Positions 17,097 to 26,340 are shown, numbered from the stretch's first letter. The stretch is DNA of 64,000 bases from Catenulispora sp. GP43 (GCF_041260665.1 NZ_JBGCCT010000006.1:310001-374000); one strand, 5' to 3'. Made by a program: numbers and translations. The notes: generated from the sequence alone by a model not told the origin.

Positions 17097-18611
17097 TCAC
17101 CAGGTCATGACCTCGGCGACATGCCCGTCGGGCCTGATCAGCACCGACCCGGGACGGTCCCATCCGTCACGGACGGCCCATCCGGGGCCCAGGACGGCCG
17201 TCGTCGTGATGACGGCCGCGACACCGGCTTCCGGTCCCGTCCGGCCGCCCCCGACCGTCAGCCGCACGAAACGCCCCGGCCCGATCCCCCGCAGCAGCTC
17301 GTAGAGCGGGACCGGCTCGCCGCCGTCCTGCTCCAGCAGCAGGTCGGGGACGCGTGCGCCGAGGCGGTCGTCCCCGCCCTCGTCCCCGCCCTCGTCGCCG
17401 TCCGGGGCGCCGTCGCCGTCGCCGTACCGCACGGCGATCCCGGACAGCCGCCGCGCGTACTGCGCGTTGACCGAGGGGTGTTCGGCCAGCAGCGCCTCGA
17501 AGCGGCCCCGCAGGGCGGCCCCGTCGGCGCCGGTCGCGGCGACCAGGCCCATCTGCGCGTGCACGTCCTCCAGCACGCGTTCCCCGGCCGGGCGCCGCTC
17601 GGCCTCGTAGCCGTCGAGCAGGGCGTCGATGTCGTCACGCGCGCCGGCGGCGTCCCCGTCCCGCTCGGCGTGCACGGCCGCGATCAGGCGCCACGCCAGG
17701 TTGTGCGCGTCCTGGACGCCCAGGTTCATGCCCTGGCCGCCCATCGGGAAGTGCACGTGCGCCGCGTCCCCGGCCAGCAGTATGCGGCCGTCGCGGTAGC
17801 GATCGGCCTGAAGCGCCGAGTTGCCGATCGTCGAGACCCGCTCGACCTCGCCGAGCCCGTAGTCGGTCCCGGAGATCCGGATCAGCGAGTCGCGCACCAT
17901 CCGCGCCGTCCACGGCTTGTTCACCTCGGCCATCACCGCGTGGTCGATGGTCGAGACGACGAAGCGGCCGTCCGGCAGCGGGATCACGAACAGCAGCCCG
18001 CGCTCGTTGCCCTGCAGGTAGCCCTCCGGCGGCGGCGGATCGGCCAGCTCGACCAGCGCCGCCGGGCTGACCATGGTGTCCGGCGTGCCGGTGAAGCCGA
18101 TCCCGGCGGCCTCGCGCACCGTGCTGTGCGCCCCGTCGCAGCCCACGACGAACCGCGCGCCCACCTCGTGCTCGGCGCCGTCGTGCCGCACCAGCGCCAC
18201 CACACGGTCCGGCTCCTGCCGCAGGCTCACGACGCGCCGCCCGCGCAGCACCTCGCCGCCGCAGCGCCGCAGGTGCTCCTCCAACATCTCCTCGGTCTGC
18301 GCCTGCGGCTGGAGCAGGATGAAGGGGAACGTCGTCGGCAGCACGGCGAAGTCCAGCCGCGCGGCCCCCATCGCGAAGTGCCAGGTCGGCAGTTGCCGGC
18401 TGGCCGCCAGCATGGGCGCGGCGGCCCCGCGCGAATCGAAGATCTCCAGAGTCCGGGGATGCACGACGAACCCGCGCGAGAAGGCCGCGCGGTTCTCCCG
18501 CGCCTCGACCACCATGACCCGCACCCCGGCCGCGCTCAGCTCCGCGGCCACCCAACAGCCGACGGGCCCGGCTCCGACGACCAGCACCTCGATATCCGGC
18601 GGTGACGACAT
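17097..18611 (-). CDS. FAD-dependent monooxygenase
   Basis: A 504-residue class A flavin monooxygenase. Motifs: VLVVGAGPVGCWVAAELS (residues 9-26), GCDGAHSTVREAAG near 155, and GDAAHVHFPMGGQGMNLGVQD near 275. The C-terminal domain is thioredoxin-like with SVLIRPDGHVAEV at the end. Start ATG 18611 has GGGAGG upstream; the open frame extends further but is not homologous. A GDEGGDEGGDD run comes from a short DNA repeat. It is 72 bases upstream of the GGDEF-EAL gene on the same strand. The substrate is unknown. Confidence 0.85.
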   Translation of the reverse strand: MSSPPDIEVLVVGAGPVGCWVAAELSAAGVRVMVVEARENRAAFSRGFVVHPRTLEIFDSRGAAAPMLAASRQLPTWHFAMGAARLDFAVLPTTFPFILLQPQAQTEEMLEEHLRRCGGEVLRGRRVVSLRQEPDRVVALVRHDGAEHEVGARFVVGCDGAHSTVREAAGIGFTGTPDTMVSPAALVELADPPPPEGYLQGNERGLLFVIPLPDGRFVVSTIDHAVMAEVNKPWTARMVRDSLIRISGTDYGLGEVERVSTIGNSALQADRYRDGRILLAGDAAHVHFPMGGQGMNLGVQDAHNLAWRLIAAVHAERDGDAAGARDDIDALLDGYEAERRPAGERVLEDVHAQMGLVAATGADGAALRGRFEALLAEHPSVNAQYARRLSGIAVRYGDGDGAPDGDEGGDEGGDDRLGARVPDLLLEQDGGEPVPLYELLRGIGPGRFVRLTVGGGRTGPEAGVAAVITTTAVLGPGWAVRDGWDRPGSVLIRPDGHVAEVMTW

Positions 18612-18736
18612 CCGATCCTCCCGGTCGGGCGCGAGTACGAATGATGATACCGGCGGGGTGCAACCTTTCCGTACCCAGTCGGCTCGGAACCTGATGACGG
18701 AGCTGAACAGGGCGGACGGAGCGGGGGAAGGTTTCG

Positions 18737-19243
18737 GTGGACCGGCTCGAAGGGTTCGCGGAGTACGCGGGGGCGCGCCAGCGCCACCTGCGCAGAAGCG
18801 CCTACCTGCTGTGCGGCGACTGGCATCTGGCCGAGGACCTGACCCAGACGGCACTGGTCCACCTGTGCCGCAGCTGGGGCCGGGCCCGCCAGGCCGAGTC
18901 GCTGGACGCCTACGCCCACAAAGTCCTGGTCAACAGCTTCCTGCGCGACAAGCGCAGGTACCAGCGGCAAGTGGAACGGGTCGCGGCGTACTCCTCGGGC
19001 CTGCCGGACACGGCTCCCGCCGAGCCCACCGAACTGCGCCTGTCCCTGCAGGCCGCGCTGCAACTCCTGCCGCCGCGCGCCCGCGCCGTGGTGGTGCTGC
19101 GCTTCTGGGAGGACATGAGCGTGGAGGCGACGGCCGCCGCGCTCGAGTGCTCCGTCGGCAACGTCAAGAGCCAGACGTCCAGGGCCCTGGCCAGGCTGCG
19201 GGAGATCGTCGGCGACTCCCTCATCGACAGCGGACTCCAGTGA
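18737..19243 (+). CDS. SigE-family ECF sigma factor
   Basis: A 168-residue ECF sigma factor of the actinobacterial SigE family (TIGR02983-like). Region 2 reads LLCGDWHLAEDLTQTALVHL and region 4 LLPPRARAVVVLRFWEDMSVEAT. GTG start. It is followed 15 bases later by a single-span membrane protein gene, the usual place for its cognate regulator. Divergent from the FAD monooxygenase. Confidence 0.88.
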   Translation: MDRLEGFAEYAGARQRHLRRSAYLLCGDWHLAEDLTQTALVHLCRSWGRARQAESLDAYAHKVLVNSFLRDKRRYQRQVERVAAYSSGLPDTAPAEPTELRLSLQAALQLLPPRARAVVVLRFWEDMSVEATAAALECSVGNVKSQTSRALARLREIVGDSLIDSGLQ

Positions 19244-19258
19244 AAACGGTGAAGACCG

Positions 19259-20182
19259 ATGACTGACGACATGTTCCCCGGCCACGACGACTTCGACCGC
19301 GGACCCACCCCGGGCGGGGCCTTCGCCGGCGGGTTCGCCGACGAGCCGCCCCTGGTCGACATGGTGCCGCGCGCGCTCGCGGCGTACGAGCGCGGACGCC
19401 GGCGCCGCCAGGCCGCCGGCGTCGGCGGCGCGGTCGCGGCGGTGGCCGCCACCGCGCTGGTCGCGACCCAGCTGGGCGCCGGCGGCGGCCCGGGCGCGAC
19501 GGCCTCGCCGGGCCGTGCGGCGGCACCGACGGTGCGGTCGAGCCCGCTGCGGCCGCCGGCGGGCGCCCCGTCCACGCCGGCACCGGCGACCTCCTCACCG
19601 GCGCCGACAGTGTCCTCTGCCTCGTCCTCGCCGTCGGGCGGCCCCTGCGACCAGACCTTCACCCTCGCCGAGAAGATGACGTCGAACGCGCTTGCGATCC
19701 CCTCGCAAGCCGTGGCCCGCAAGCTGTGCGAGCAGGGCCTGACGGCCTTCGCCGCCATGCTGCCCGGACACGCTTGGGCGCCGGTCAAGGATCCGTTCGT
19801 TCCTCCCGGTGGCGCGGTCACCTACCTGGCGGACGACTACGCGTCCACCGCGGCCCCGGCCAGCCCACTGGGTACCGGCATCAGCACCAAGCCCTACTTC
19901 ACCGCGCACTGCGCGAACGTCTGGTACCCCCAGACGCAGTGCCAGCCGGTGACCCTGGCCGAGGGCATGAGCGGAATCGAGTTCGGCGGGGAACCCGCCG
20001 ACGGCAAGCCGGGCGGCTACGAGCTCGATGTCGACCTTCCCGGCGGCCGCCAGTTCCGGTTCTCGTTCGGCTTCGAGAAGGGCGCGCCGCGGCCGCTGAC
20101 GCTCGACGGGTTCTTGACCCTCGTGAAATCGGAGCGCTTCGCCGAGTACCTGAAGCAGTACGCCGCGACCGTCGGCGGTTGA
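19259..20182 (+). CDS. Single-span membrane protein, likely sigma regulator
   Basis: A 307-residue protein. A 60-residue acidic cytoplasmic N-terminus precedes a helix (about residues 57-76, GVGGAVAAVAATALVATQL); a Pro/Ser/Thr-rich stalk and a roughly 180-residue extracytoplasmic domain with four Cys (DQTF, KLCEQ, AHCANVW, TQCQP regions) follow. I do not recognise the outer domain. Position directly after the SigE gene suggests it is the cognate anti-sigma factor or a sensor; no ZAS zinc motif is present. Confidence 0.6.
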   Translation: MTDDMFPGHDDFDRGPTPGGAFAGGFADEPPLVDMVPRALAAYERGRRRRQAAGVGGAVAAVAATALVATQLGAGGGPGATASPGRAAAPTVRSSPLRPPAGAPSTPAPATSSPAPTVSSASSSPSGGPCDQTFTLAEKMTSNALAIPSQAVARKLCEQGLTAFAAMLPGHAWAPVKDPFVPPGGAVTYLADDYASTAAPASPLGTGISTKPYFTAHCANVWYPQTQCQPVTLAEGMSGIEFGGEPADGKPGGYELDVDLPGGRQFRFSFGFEKGAPRPLTLDGFLTLVKSERFAEYLKQYAATVGG

Positions 20183-20270
20183 GCGGCTGACCTCTCCTTG
20201 AGCCGACGGTCCCGGCACAATGTCCTTAACTGTTCGGTCCTTACTTTTGCCCGACCATCGGAGGACACCC

Positions 20271-20702
20271 GTGCTCACCCCGGCCGACGAGACCCTGCTG
20301 CGCCGCGCGATCGAGATCGCGGCGCACGCCATCACCCTCGGCGACGCGCCGTACGGCTCGCTGCTGGCCGACGCCGCGGGCACCATCCTGATCGAGGAGC
20401 ACAACACGGTGCGCCGCGACGACGACATCGCCTCGCACCCGGAGCTGAAGCTGGCGCGCTGGGCCGCGCGCGAGCTCAGCCCCGAGGCGGCCGCCACGAC
20501 GACCATGTACACCAGCTGCCAGCCGTGCGGGATGTGCACCGGCGGGATCGCGCGCTCCGGACTCGGGCGGGTGGTGTACGCGCTGTCGACGGACCAGTTC
20601 TACGAGGTGAACCCCGGCTCGCAGTGGCCGGTCGTGCCGCAGGAGGGGCCGGCGCTGTTCGAGCAGGCGCGGGTGCCGATCGAGGAGTACTACAAGAAGT
20701 AG
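20271..20702 (+). CDS. Cytidine/deoxycytidylate-deaminase-fold nucleoside deaminase
   Basis: A 143-residue zinc deaminase. The zinc and catalytic motifs are HPE (in ASHPELKLAR) and SCQPCGMC (PCxxC). The family usually has HAE, so HPE is a mild variant. It likely deaminates a free purine or pyrimidine; TadA-type tRNA activity cannot be excluded but the flanks are not TadA-like. GTG 20271 with GGAGG six bases upstream is preferred over the in-frame ATG at 20220. Confidence 0.78.
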   Translation: MLTPADETLLRRAIEIAAHAITLGDAPYGSLLADAAGTILIEEHNTVRRDDDIASHPELKLARWAARELSPEAAATTTMYTSCQPCGMCTGGIARSGLGRVVYALSTDQFYEVNPGSQWPVVPQEGPALFEQARVPIEEYYKK

Positions 20703-20733
20703 CCGGGGATGGCGCGCCGGTCATGGTGCGCCG

Positions 20734-22218
20734 TCATGGGGTGTACGGCAGCTGCGGCACCACGTAGCAGTTGGTGTCCATGTTCGGCACCTGCGTCACC
20801 CACCCTCCCCTGCCGCCCTGGGCGGAGTCCTGCCACCGCGCTGCGTTCAGGCACGCGTTCGTGTCGCCGGTCGGCGGGGGAGTGGGGACGAAGGACGCCG
20901 GCAGGATCAGGTTGTGGGCGTCGTAGGGCTGCGTGCGGTTCATGAAGTGCTCGACGCAGGCCCGCGTCACGTTCGCGCCGCAGGAGGCGACGGCGTCGGT
21001 GAGCCACTGCGCGGCCGCCCAGCCCTCCAGGTTCCAGGCGGACAGCTGCGACTGCTGGTCCGGGAAGTACTTGGCCATCGCGGCGCGGAACTGCGCGACC
21101 GCCGGGTACTGGACGTCCTCGTAGTTGCGGCTGGAGGAGGTCGCCCACAGGACGTTGCGACAGTTGGGGGAGGAGCTGTAGTCGGTGCGGACCGACTCAC
21201 TCCAGTTCTCGACGTTGGTGACCTTCGCCAGCACGCTCACTCCGGCGGTGTCCATCGCCTTGCACAGTGCGGCGTTGCCGCGGGTGTCCATGGCGTCGAA
21301 CAGCAGCTGGCTGCCGTCGGCCTTCATCGCCGCCGCCACCGCCTGGAAGTCCGGCAGCGCCAGGTCCACGGTCTGGGACAGGACGTGGTAGCCCTCGGCG
21401 TGCAGGCCGGCGGTCAGCTGGGAGGCGTAGCGCGTGGAGTCGGCCTGGTTGTAGGCGACCACCGCGGCCCGGACCGTGCCCAGGCGCTGCTTGAAGAAGC
21501 GGAAGATCTCCGTGCTCTGGTACAGGGTGCCGTTCCAGCCGACGGTGCGGCCGTCGCGGGGTGCGTTGCTGCCGCCGATCTCGTACAGGTGCGGGTACTG
21601 GTCGTAGACCGTGGTGATCGGCTGGCCGCCGATGTCGGGGACGTCCTTCTGGTTGACGTAGGGCGCTCCGGCGTAGTCCAGCGCCGCCGTCGCGTCCAGG
21701 GCGAAGACCTGGTCGTGGTCGATGAGCTGGTGCACGCAGTCCTGGTTGCCGATGCCGCTGCCGCCGTCGTCGCAGACCGTGACGGTCACGGTCCGGCCGT
21801 GCACGCCGCCGCTGTCGTTCAGGGCGCGGAAGAAGGCCTGGGCGCCGTAGCCGGGGCCGCTGAACGCCGCGGAGCCGACCGGGCTGGTCAGCGAGGCGAG
21901 GATGCCGATGTGGATCTGGGCCGGGGTGACGCCGACGTCGCTGGCGGGGTTCTGGTTGGCGGTGGTCGGGCCGGTGGCCGAGGACGCGCCGGTTCCGGGG
22001 CGGGGGGCGAAGGCGCTGGAGGGCAGGCGGGTGCCGCAGCCGGTGGCCGCTGCGAGCGTCGCCGCCGCTGTGAGGAGCGCGAGGAGGAGGGGTGCGCGGA
22101 GCCGGCGCCGGCGGCTGGCGCTGACGCTGGCTCCGGTTCCGGTTCCGGTTCCGGCTGTGGCTCTGGCGGCGGCTGTGGCCGTGCGGTGCGGCGGCGACAT
22201 GCGCGGCGTCAGCTGCAT
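20734..22218 (-). CDS. Branched-chain-amino-acid-type ABC binding lipoprotein
   Basis: A 494-residue type I periplasmic-binding-fold protein. An Arg-rich start and a hydrophobic stretch end in a lipobox (ATGC). The core begins IHIGILASLTSPVGSAAF and has a second lobe with GTVRAAVVAYNQADSTRY. It is the only binding protein near the livHM-livG-livF arm at 23494 and is probably its partner. ATG 22218 overlaps the end of the upstream gene by 10 bases; ATG 22200 is an alternative. The ligand is unknown. Confidence 0.8.
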   Translation of the reverse strand: MQLTPRMSPPHRTATAAARATAGTGTGTGASVSASRRRRLRAPLLLALLTAAATLAAATGCGTRLPSSAFAPRPGTGASSATGPTTANQNPASDVGVTPAQIHIGILASLTSPVGSAAFSGPGYGAQAFFRALNDSGGVHGRTVTVTVCDDGGSGIGNQDCVHQLIDHDQVFALDATAALDYAGAPYVNQKDVPDIGGQPITTVYDQYPHLYEIGGSNAPRDGRTVGWNGTLYQSTEIFRFFKQRLGTVRAAVVAYNQADSTRYASQLTAGLHAEGYHVLSQTVDLALPDFQAVAAAMKADGSQLLFDAMDTRGNAALCKAMDTAGVSVLAKVTNVENWSESVRTDYSSSPNCRNVLWATSSSRNYEDVQYPAVAQFRAAMAKYFPDQQSQLSAWNLEGWAAAQWLTDAVASCGANVTRACVEHFMNRTQPYDAHNLILPASFVPTPPPTGDTNACLNAARWQDSAQGGRGGWVTQVPNMDTNCYVVPQLPYTP

Positions 22219-22823
22219 CCCGGCACGTTGGGGTTCCCGGTGAGCGCGACCAGCCCGCACAGGGTCGAGTCCGAGACCTTCCATGTCCCGTCCTCCAACA
22301 CCGCTGTGCCGGTGGCGTTCGGCTCCACGACGGTCCCCTGCAGGGACAGCGAGTAGGTCACGGTGGCGGTGGTCGGGGAGGTGAAGGACACGCCCGACAC
22401 CGTCGCGGACACCTGGCCGACCCGCGGGTCGGTGGCGAAGCCCTGGAGCAGCGGGGCCAGAGTGCTGCCGTGCTGCAGGTACTTCTCCTTGTCGGCGATC
22501 GTGGTCTGCGGGTTGAAGAACAGTTCCCAGTTCTTCTTGATCTCGGCCGTGGCGCCCGTCGGGTCGGACGGACCGTTCGCCGAGGACGTGGCGGGCGGGG
22601 TGGTGGTCTGCCCCGTCGTGGGCGAGCTCGTCGCCGGCGGGGTGGTCGTGGTCGTCGTCGAGGACGGCGCCGGTTTGCTGCTGCCGCCCCCGCACGCCGA
22701 GGCGGCGATCAGCACCGCGGCCGCGACGGCGAGGCCTCGGGTGCGTCCGAATGGGGAGGTCCCGCGATGCCGGCGCCGCACCGCCGTGGCGCCGTCGTCG
22801 GGGGCGCGTCGCGTCATCGACAT
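22209..22823 (-). CDS. MTB12-like lipoprotein
   Basis: A 204-residue lipoprotein with lipobox ASAC after a hydrophobic stretch, a Thr/Pro/Ser-rich tether (TTTTTTPPATSSPTTGQ), then a domain like the C-terminal part of mycobacterial low-molecular-weight antigen MTB12 (NWELFFNPQTTIADKEKYLQ, ending CGLVALTG). Function of the family is unknown. GGAG lies 8 bases before ATG 22823. Upstream of and overlapping the liv binding-protein gene, so the two form an operon. Confidence 0.75.
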   Translation of the reverse strand: MSMTRRAPDDGATAVRRRHRGTSPFGRTRGLAVAAAVLIAASACGGGSSKPAPSSTTTTTTPPATSSPTTGQTTTPPATSSANGPSDPTGATAEIKKNWELFFNPQTTIADKEKYLQHGSTLAPLLQGFATDPRVGQVSATVSGVSFTSPTTATVTYSLSLQGTVVEPNATGTAVLEDGTWKVSDSTLCGLVALTGNPNVPGCS

Positions 22824-22921
22824 GGCCTTATCTCCGCCTCTGCTGCGCTCGAAAGGACTCGCGTCCACCCTCAGCATGTCCTTTTGTGTATAAACCGCAA
22901 CATAAGCGGTAGAAACCCGCC

Positions 22922-23494
22922 ATGGCTCGGATGCCACACCCGCCGGCGACACCCGCGCTGCTCCGCGCGGCCCGCGAATGGTCCGGCTGGTTCGTGGTGG
23001 CGGCCGGAGCGGTGCTGTGCGTCCTGGGCTGGTACGGGATCTCCGGCGAGAGCGTGATCGAACAGCAGCTCCCCTACCTGGCCTCGGCCACGATCCCCGG
23101 CGCGGCACTGATCGTGGCCGGCGCGGTCCTGCTCGCCCGCCGCGCCGGGACCGCCGACGACCGGATCGAGACGCTGTACGGACTCCTGGTCGCGGACACC
23201 GAGACCGGCGACGACGCGACCCGCACGATGCCGCACGCGGAGGCGGAGGCGCTGCTCGCCGTCCCGGGCGGCACGCTGTATCACCGGCGGGATTGCCCGC
23301 TGGTCGCGGACAAGCCCACGGCTGAGGTGGTCGGTGCGGCGGCTATCGCCGAGCGGTCGCTGACGCCTTGTCCGGTGTGCGAGCCGCCGAGGGTGTCGAA
23401 CGCTGATTCGGGGCCGGAGCGGCCGGGTGGCGGCGCCGGCCCGCCTGCCGCTGATCCCGATCCCGGCCCCGGCCCCACCCCACCAGGCCCCTGA
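22922..23494 (+). CDS. Two-helix membrane protein, first gene of liv arm
   Basis: A 190-residue protein with two helices (about 21-40 and 57-74), then a cytoplasmic part with an HRRDCPLVADKP motif and CPVC, possibly a metal site, and a Pro/Gly-rich end. I do not recognise a family with certainty. Its TGA overlaps the start of the livHM gene by one base, so it is part of the transporter operon. Confidence 0.65.
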   Translation: MARMPHPPATPALLRAAREWSGWFVVAAGAVLCVLGWYGISGESVIEQQLPYLASATIPGAALIVAGAVLLARRAGTADDRIETLYGLLVADTETGDDATRTMPHAEAEALLAVPGGTLYHRRDCPLVADKPTAEVVGAAAIAERSLTPCPVCEPPRVSNADSGPERPGGGAGPPAADPDPGPGPTPPGP

Positions 23495-25551
23495 TGCCCC
23501 TCCTGGCCGAGTCCGCCTCCCTCAGCCTCACCATCGACCTCGCCATCGCCGGCCTGGCCGTCGGCAGCGCCGCCGCGCTCAGCGGCATCGGCCTGGTCGT
23601 CACCTACCGGGCCACCGGCGTGCTCAACCTCGCGCAGGGTGCGCAGGCGATGATCATCGCGTACCTGCTGCGCGAGCTGGTCGTGGTGTGGCACTGGCCG
23701 GTGTGGCCGGCCGCCGTGGTGTGCCTGCTGGTGGTGGCGCCGGCGCTCGGGGTGGTACTCGAGCTCGGGATCTTCCGTCCGCTTCAGCGGCGGGGGGCCG
23801 GGCCCGCCGAGACCATGGTCGCGACCATCGGTGTCTTCATTTTGCTGACCGGGGCCGTCGTTCTCATCTGGGGCACCGGTCCCTATGCCGACGCGCCCTC
23901 GCTCGTTCCCAGCACGCCTTTCACGCTGCCCGGCGGTCATGCCGTGCGTCTCGACACCGCCGTTCAGCTCGGTGTCGTGCTCGCGCTCAGCGTGCTGGTC
24001 GCGGTCGTCACCCGGTTCACACGCTTCGGGCTGCGGTTGCGCGCGGTCGTCGACGATCGGGCGCTGGCCGGCTTGTCCGGGGTGAACGCCGGGCGGGTGT
24101 CGGCGATCGGGTGGGCTTTCGGCTCGGTCGTCGCCGGGCTGGTCGGGGTGCTGCTCGCGCCGAACCTGCTGCTCGACCCGTACGGCCTGTCGCTGCTGGT
24201 CATGGAGACCATGGCGGTGGCCGTCGCGGGGCGCCTGCGCAGCGTCGGGGTGGCCGTGGCGGTCGGGCTGGGGCTGGGCGTCATCGGCAGCGAGCTGACC
24301 CGGCTGCGGCCCGGCGGCCAGGTCCTGCCGCTGGTCCAGGCCGTGCAGTCGAACCTGTTCGTGATCGCGCTGCTGGTCGTGGCGCTGCTGCCGGGCCGCC
24401 TGGGCTCCGGGGCGCAGGCTCCGCCGGCGCGCGCCGCCGCCGTGGGCCGGGGCGCGCCCGAGCGCGCCGCGGTCGCCACGATGGCCTGCACCGTGCTGCT
24501 GCTCATGCCGCTCGGCTTCCGCGGCGGCGATCTGCGCAACGCGCTGCAGGTCCCGGCGCTGGCGCTGGTGCTGCTCTCGGTCGTGGTGGTGACCGGGTAC
24601 GGCGGCCAGGTCTCGCTCGGGCAGGCCGGGTACGCCGGCATGGGCGCGCTCGGCACCGGCCTGTTCATCTCCGGCAAGGTCCCCGGCGTCCCGGCGATGC
24701 CCGCGATCCCGGCGCTGCTGTGCGCGGTGCTGGTGACGATCCCGCTGGGCCTGCTCACCGGCTGGCCCGCGATCCGCCGCCGCGGTCTGGCGCTGGCGCT
24801 GGTGACGTTCGCCGTCGGCACCGCCATGAGCCGCTTCGTGTTCGACCAGCCGTACGCCACCACCGGCCTGACCCTGGACCGTCCCGGATTCCTCGCCGAC
24901 GACCGCGCCTTCTACGCCGCCGAACTGGCGCTGCTCGCCCTCGGTGTGGTGATCGTGCGCAACCTGCACCGCCGGCGCCTCGGCCGGGCCCTGACCGCGC
25001 TGCGCGACCACGAGGCCGGCGCGTCGGCGGCCGGCCTGAACGTGCCCTGGCTCAAGGTGTTCGCCTTCCTCACCGGCGCCGGACTCGCCGCGCTCGGCGG
25101 CGGCCTGATGGGCCTGGGCGGCCGGGCGTTCAACGCCGCGACCTTCGACCCCTTGCAGGGCCTGCTGTGGTTCGCGGCGGTGGTCGTGGCCGGCGCGGAC
25201 AGCGCGCTCGGCGCGGTCCTGGCGGCGGCGCTGCTGGTCGGGCTGGACGCCGGCACCACGGCGGGGTTGTCGACGGTCGTGGTCGGCGCCCTGGCGGTGG
25301 CGATCGGCCGGCTGCCGGGCGGGCTCGCGGGGTGGGTGGCGGGCCTCGGCGCCGCAGCCTCCGGAGCGTCCGGAGCTTCTGGTGTATCCGGAGGTTCTGG
25401 CATGTCCGGGGCTCCTGGCATGCACGGCGCCTCCCCAGCGTCGTCCCTGCCGCCGCCCAGAGTTCGGCTCAGCCCGCTCGGCGTCCGAGTCCATGCCCGA
25501 CTCCGTGCCCGCATCATCCGCCGCGAAGCCCCCGGCCAGGTGCGGCCATGA
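23494..25551 (+). CDS. Fused LivH-LivM branched-chain amino acid ABC permease
   Basis: A 685-residue permease made of a LivH-like half (about 10-300, GIGLVVTYRATGVLNLAQG motif) and a LivM-like half (about 330-625, VVTGYGGQVSLGQAGYAGMGA). Both halves are normally separate proteins, so this is a natural fusion giving the two permease subunits in one chain. The last 60 residues are a Ser/Gly/Met low-complexity tail from imperfect repeats. Coupled by overlaps to the genes on both sides. Confidence 0.87.
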   Translation: MPLLAESASLSLTIDLAIAGLAVGSAAALSGIGLVVTYRATGVLNLAQGAQAMIIAYLLRELVVVWHWPVWPAAVVCLLVVAPALGVVLELGIFRPLQRRGAGPAETMVATIGVFILLTGAVVLIWGTGPYADAPSLVPSTPFTLPGGHAVRLDTAVQLGVVLALSVLVAVVTRFTRFGLRLRAVVDDRALAGLSGVNAGRVSAIGWAFGSVVAGLVGVLLAPNLLLDPYGLSLLVMETMAVAVAGRLRSVGVAVAVGLGLGVIGSELTRLRPGGQVLPLVQAVQSNLFVIALLVVALLPGRLGSGAQAPPARAAAVGRGAPERAAVATMACTVLLLMPLGFRGGDLRNALQVPALALVLLSVVVVTGYGGQVSLGQAGYAGMGALGTGLFISGKVPGVPAMPAIPALLCAVLVTIPLGLLTGWPAIRRRGLALALVTFAVGTAMSRFVFDQPYATTGLTLDRPGFLADDRAFYAAELALLALGVVIVRNLHRRRLGRALTALRDHEAGASAAGLNVPWLKVFAFLTGAGLAALGGGLMGLGGRAFNAATFDPLQGLLWFAAVVVAGADSALGAVLAAALLVGLDAGTTAGLSTVVVGALAVAIGRLPGGLAGWVAGLGAAASGASGASGVSGGSGMSGAPGMHGASPASSLPPPRVRLSPLGVRVHARLRARIIRREAPGQVRP

Positions 25552-26300
25552 GAACGGTGCGCCTGACCGCGCGCGGCGTCGTCCGACGCTTCGGCGGCGT
25601 CGTGGCCGTGGCCGGCGTGGACCTGTCCGTCCCGCCCGGCCGGATCACCGCGCTGGTCGGGCCGAACGGCGCCGGCAAGAGCACCTTGTTCGACTGCCTG
25701 TCCGGCACGCTGCGCCCCGACGCGGGCCGCGTCCTGCTCGGCGGCCGCGACATCACCCGCCTTCCCGACTACCGCCGCGCCCGGCTCGGGCTGGGCCGCA
25801 CCTTCCAGCAGCTCTCGATCTTCCCCGGCCTGACCGTGGCCGAGAACGTCCTCGTCGGTGCCGACGGACGCCCCGGCGGGACCCTGCGCGGCCTGGTCGG
25901 CCTGCCCGATTCCGACCGGGAGGCGACGGCGCCGGCCACCGACCGGGCCCTGTACCTCGCGGGCCTGTCGGCACTGCGCGACCACCCGGTCTCCGACCTG
26001 CCGACCGGCACCCTGCGCATGGTCGAGTTGGCGCGCGCGCTGGCCGGCGCGCCGCGCGTGCTGCTGCTGGACGAGCCCGCGGCCGGACTGGACGCCGCCG
26101 AAGCCGCCCGCCTGGCCGCGACGCTGCGCACGCTCAGCGCCGAAGGCATGGCGCTGCTGCTGGTCGAGCACGATGTCGACCTGGTCGCCGAGCTGGCCGA
26201 CACGGTCTGCGTGATGGCCGCCGGGCGGGTGGTCGCGCGGGGCCCGGCGGCGGCCGTGCTCGCCGATCCCGAGGTGGGCGCGCTGTGGGGGAAGGTATGA
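25548..26300 (+). CDS. livG: LivG-type ABC ATPase
   Basis: A 250-residue ATPase: Walker A GPNGAGKST (residues 37-45), Walker B VLLLDEPAAGLD, switch region LLLVEHDVDLV. The signature is atypical, DLPTGTLRMVELARAL, as in other actinobacterial LivG proteins. ATG 25548 overlaps the permease stop as ATGA; the frame is open long before. The stop overlaps an ATG created by the following duplication. Confidence 0.88.
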   Translation: MRTVRLTARGVVRRFGGVVAVAGVDLSVPPGRITALVGPNGAGKSTLFDCLSGTLRPDAGRVLLGGRDITRLPDYRRARLGLGRTFQQLSIFPGLTVAENVLVGADGRPGGTLRGLVGLPDSDREATAPATDRALYLAGLSALRDHPVSDLPTGTLRMVELARALAGAPRVLLLDEPAAGLDAAEAARLAATLRTLSAEGMALLLVEHDVDLVAELADTVCVMAAGRVVARGPAAAVLADPEVGALWGKV

Positions 26301-26340
26301 CTGTCGAGGCCGAACTCGTATGACTGTCGAGGCCGAACTG
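26295..26340 (+). repeat. 23-bp tandem duplication of the livF start region
   Basis: Two copies (26295-26317 and 26318-26340) of a 23-bp unit starting GTATGACTGTCG differ at the last base only. The first copy's ATG (26297) overlaps the livG TGA and opens an 8-codon ORF whose TGA (26321-26323) overlaps the ATG of livF at 26320. Confidence 0.95.
26297..26323 (+). CDS. 8-codon relay ORF between livG and livF
   Basis: The ORF MTVEAELV is produced by the duplication above. It begins in an ATGA overlap with livG and ends in an ATGA overlap with livF, so terminating ribosomes could pass from livG to this ORF to livF. It is an arrangement rather than a functional peptide as far as can be seen; translation is inferred. 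Confidence 0.5.
   Translation: MTVEAELV

Noticed and set aside
14607-18605. Very long open frame of 1332 codons on the plus strand
   Set aside because: It runs antisense to the GGDEF-EAL and monooxygenase genes, lacks any domain-like pattern, and reflects high third-position GC.
20220-20270. Upstream ATG start for the deaminase
   Set aside because: No ribosome-binding site precedes it, while GTG 20271 has GGAGG six bases upstream and gives the family length.
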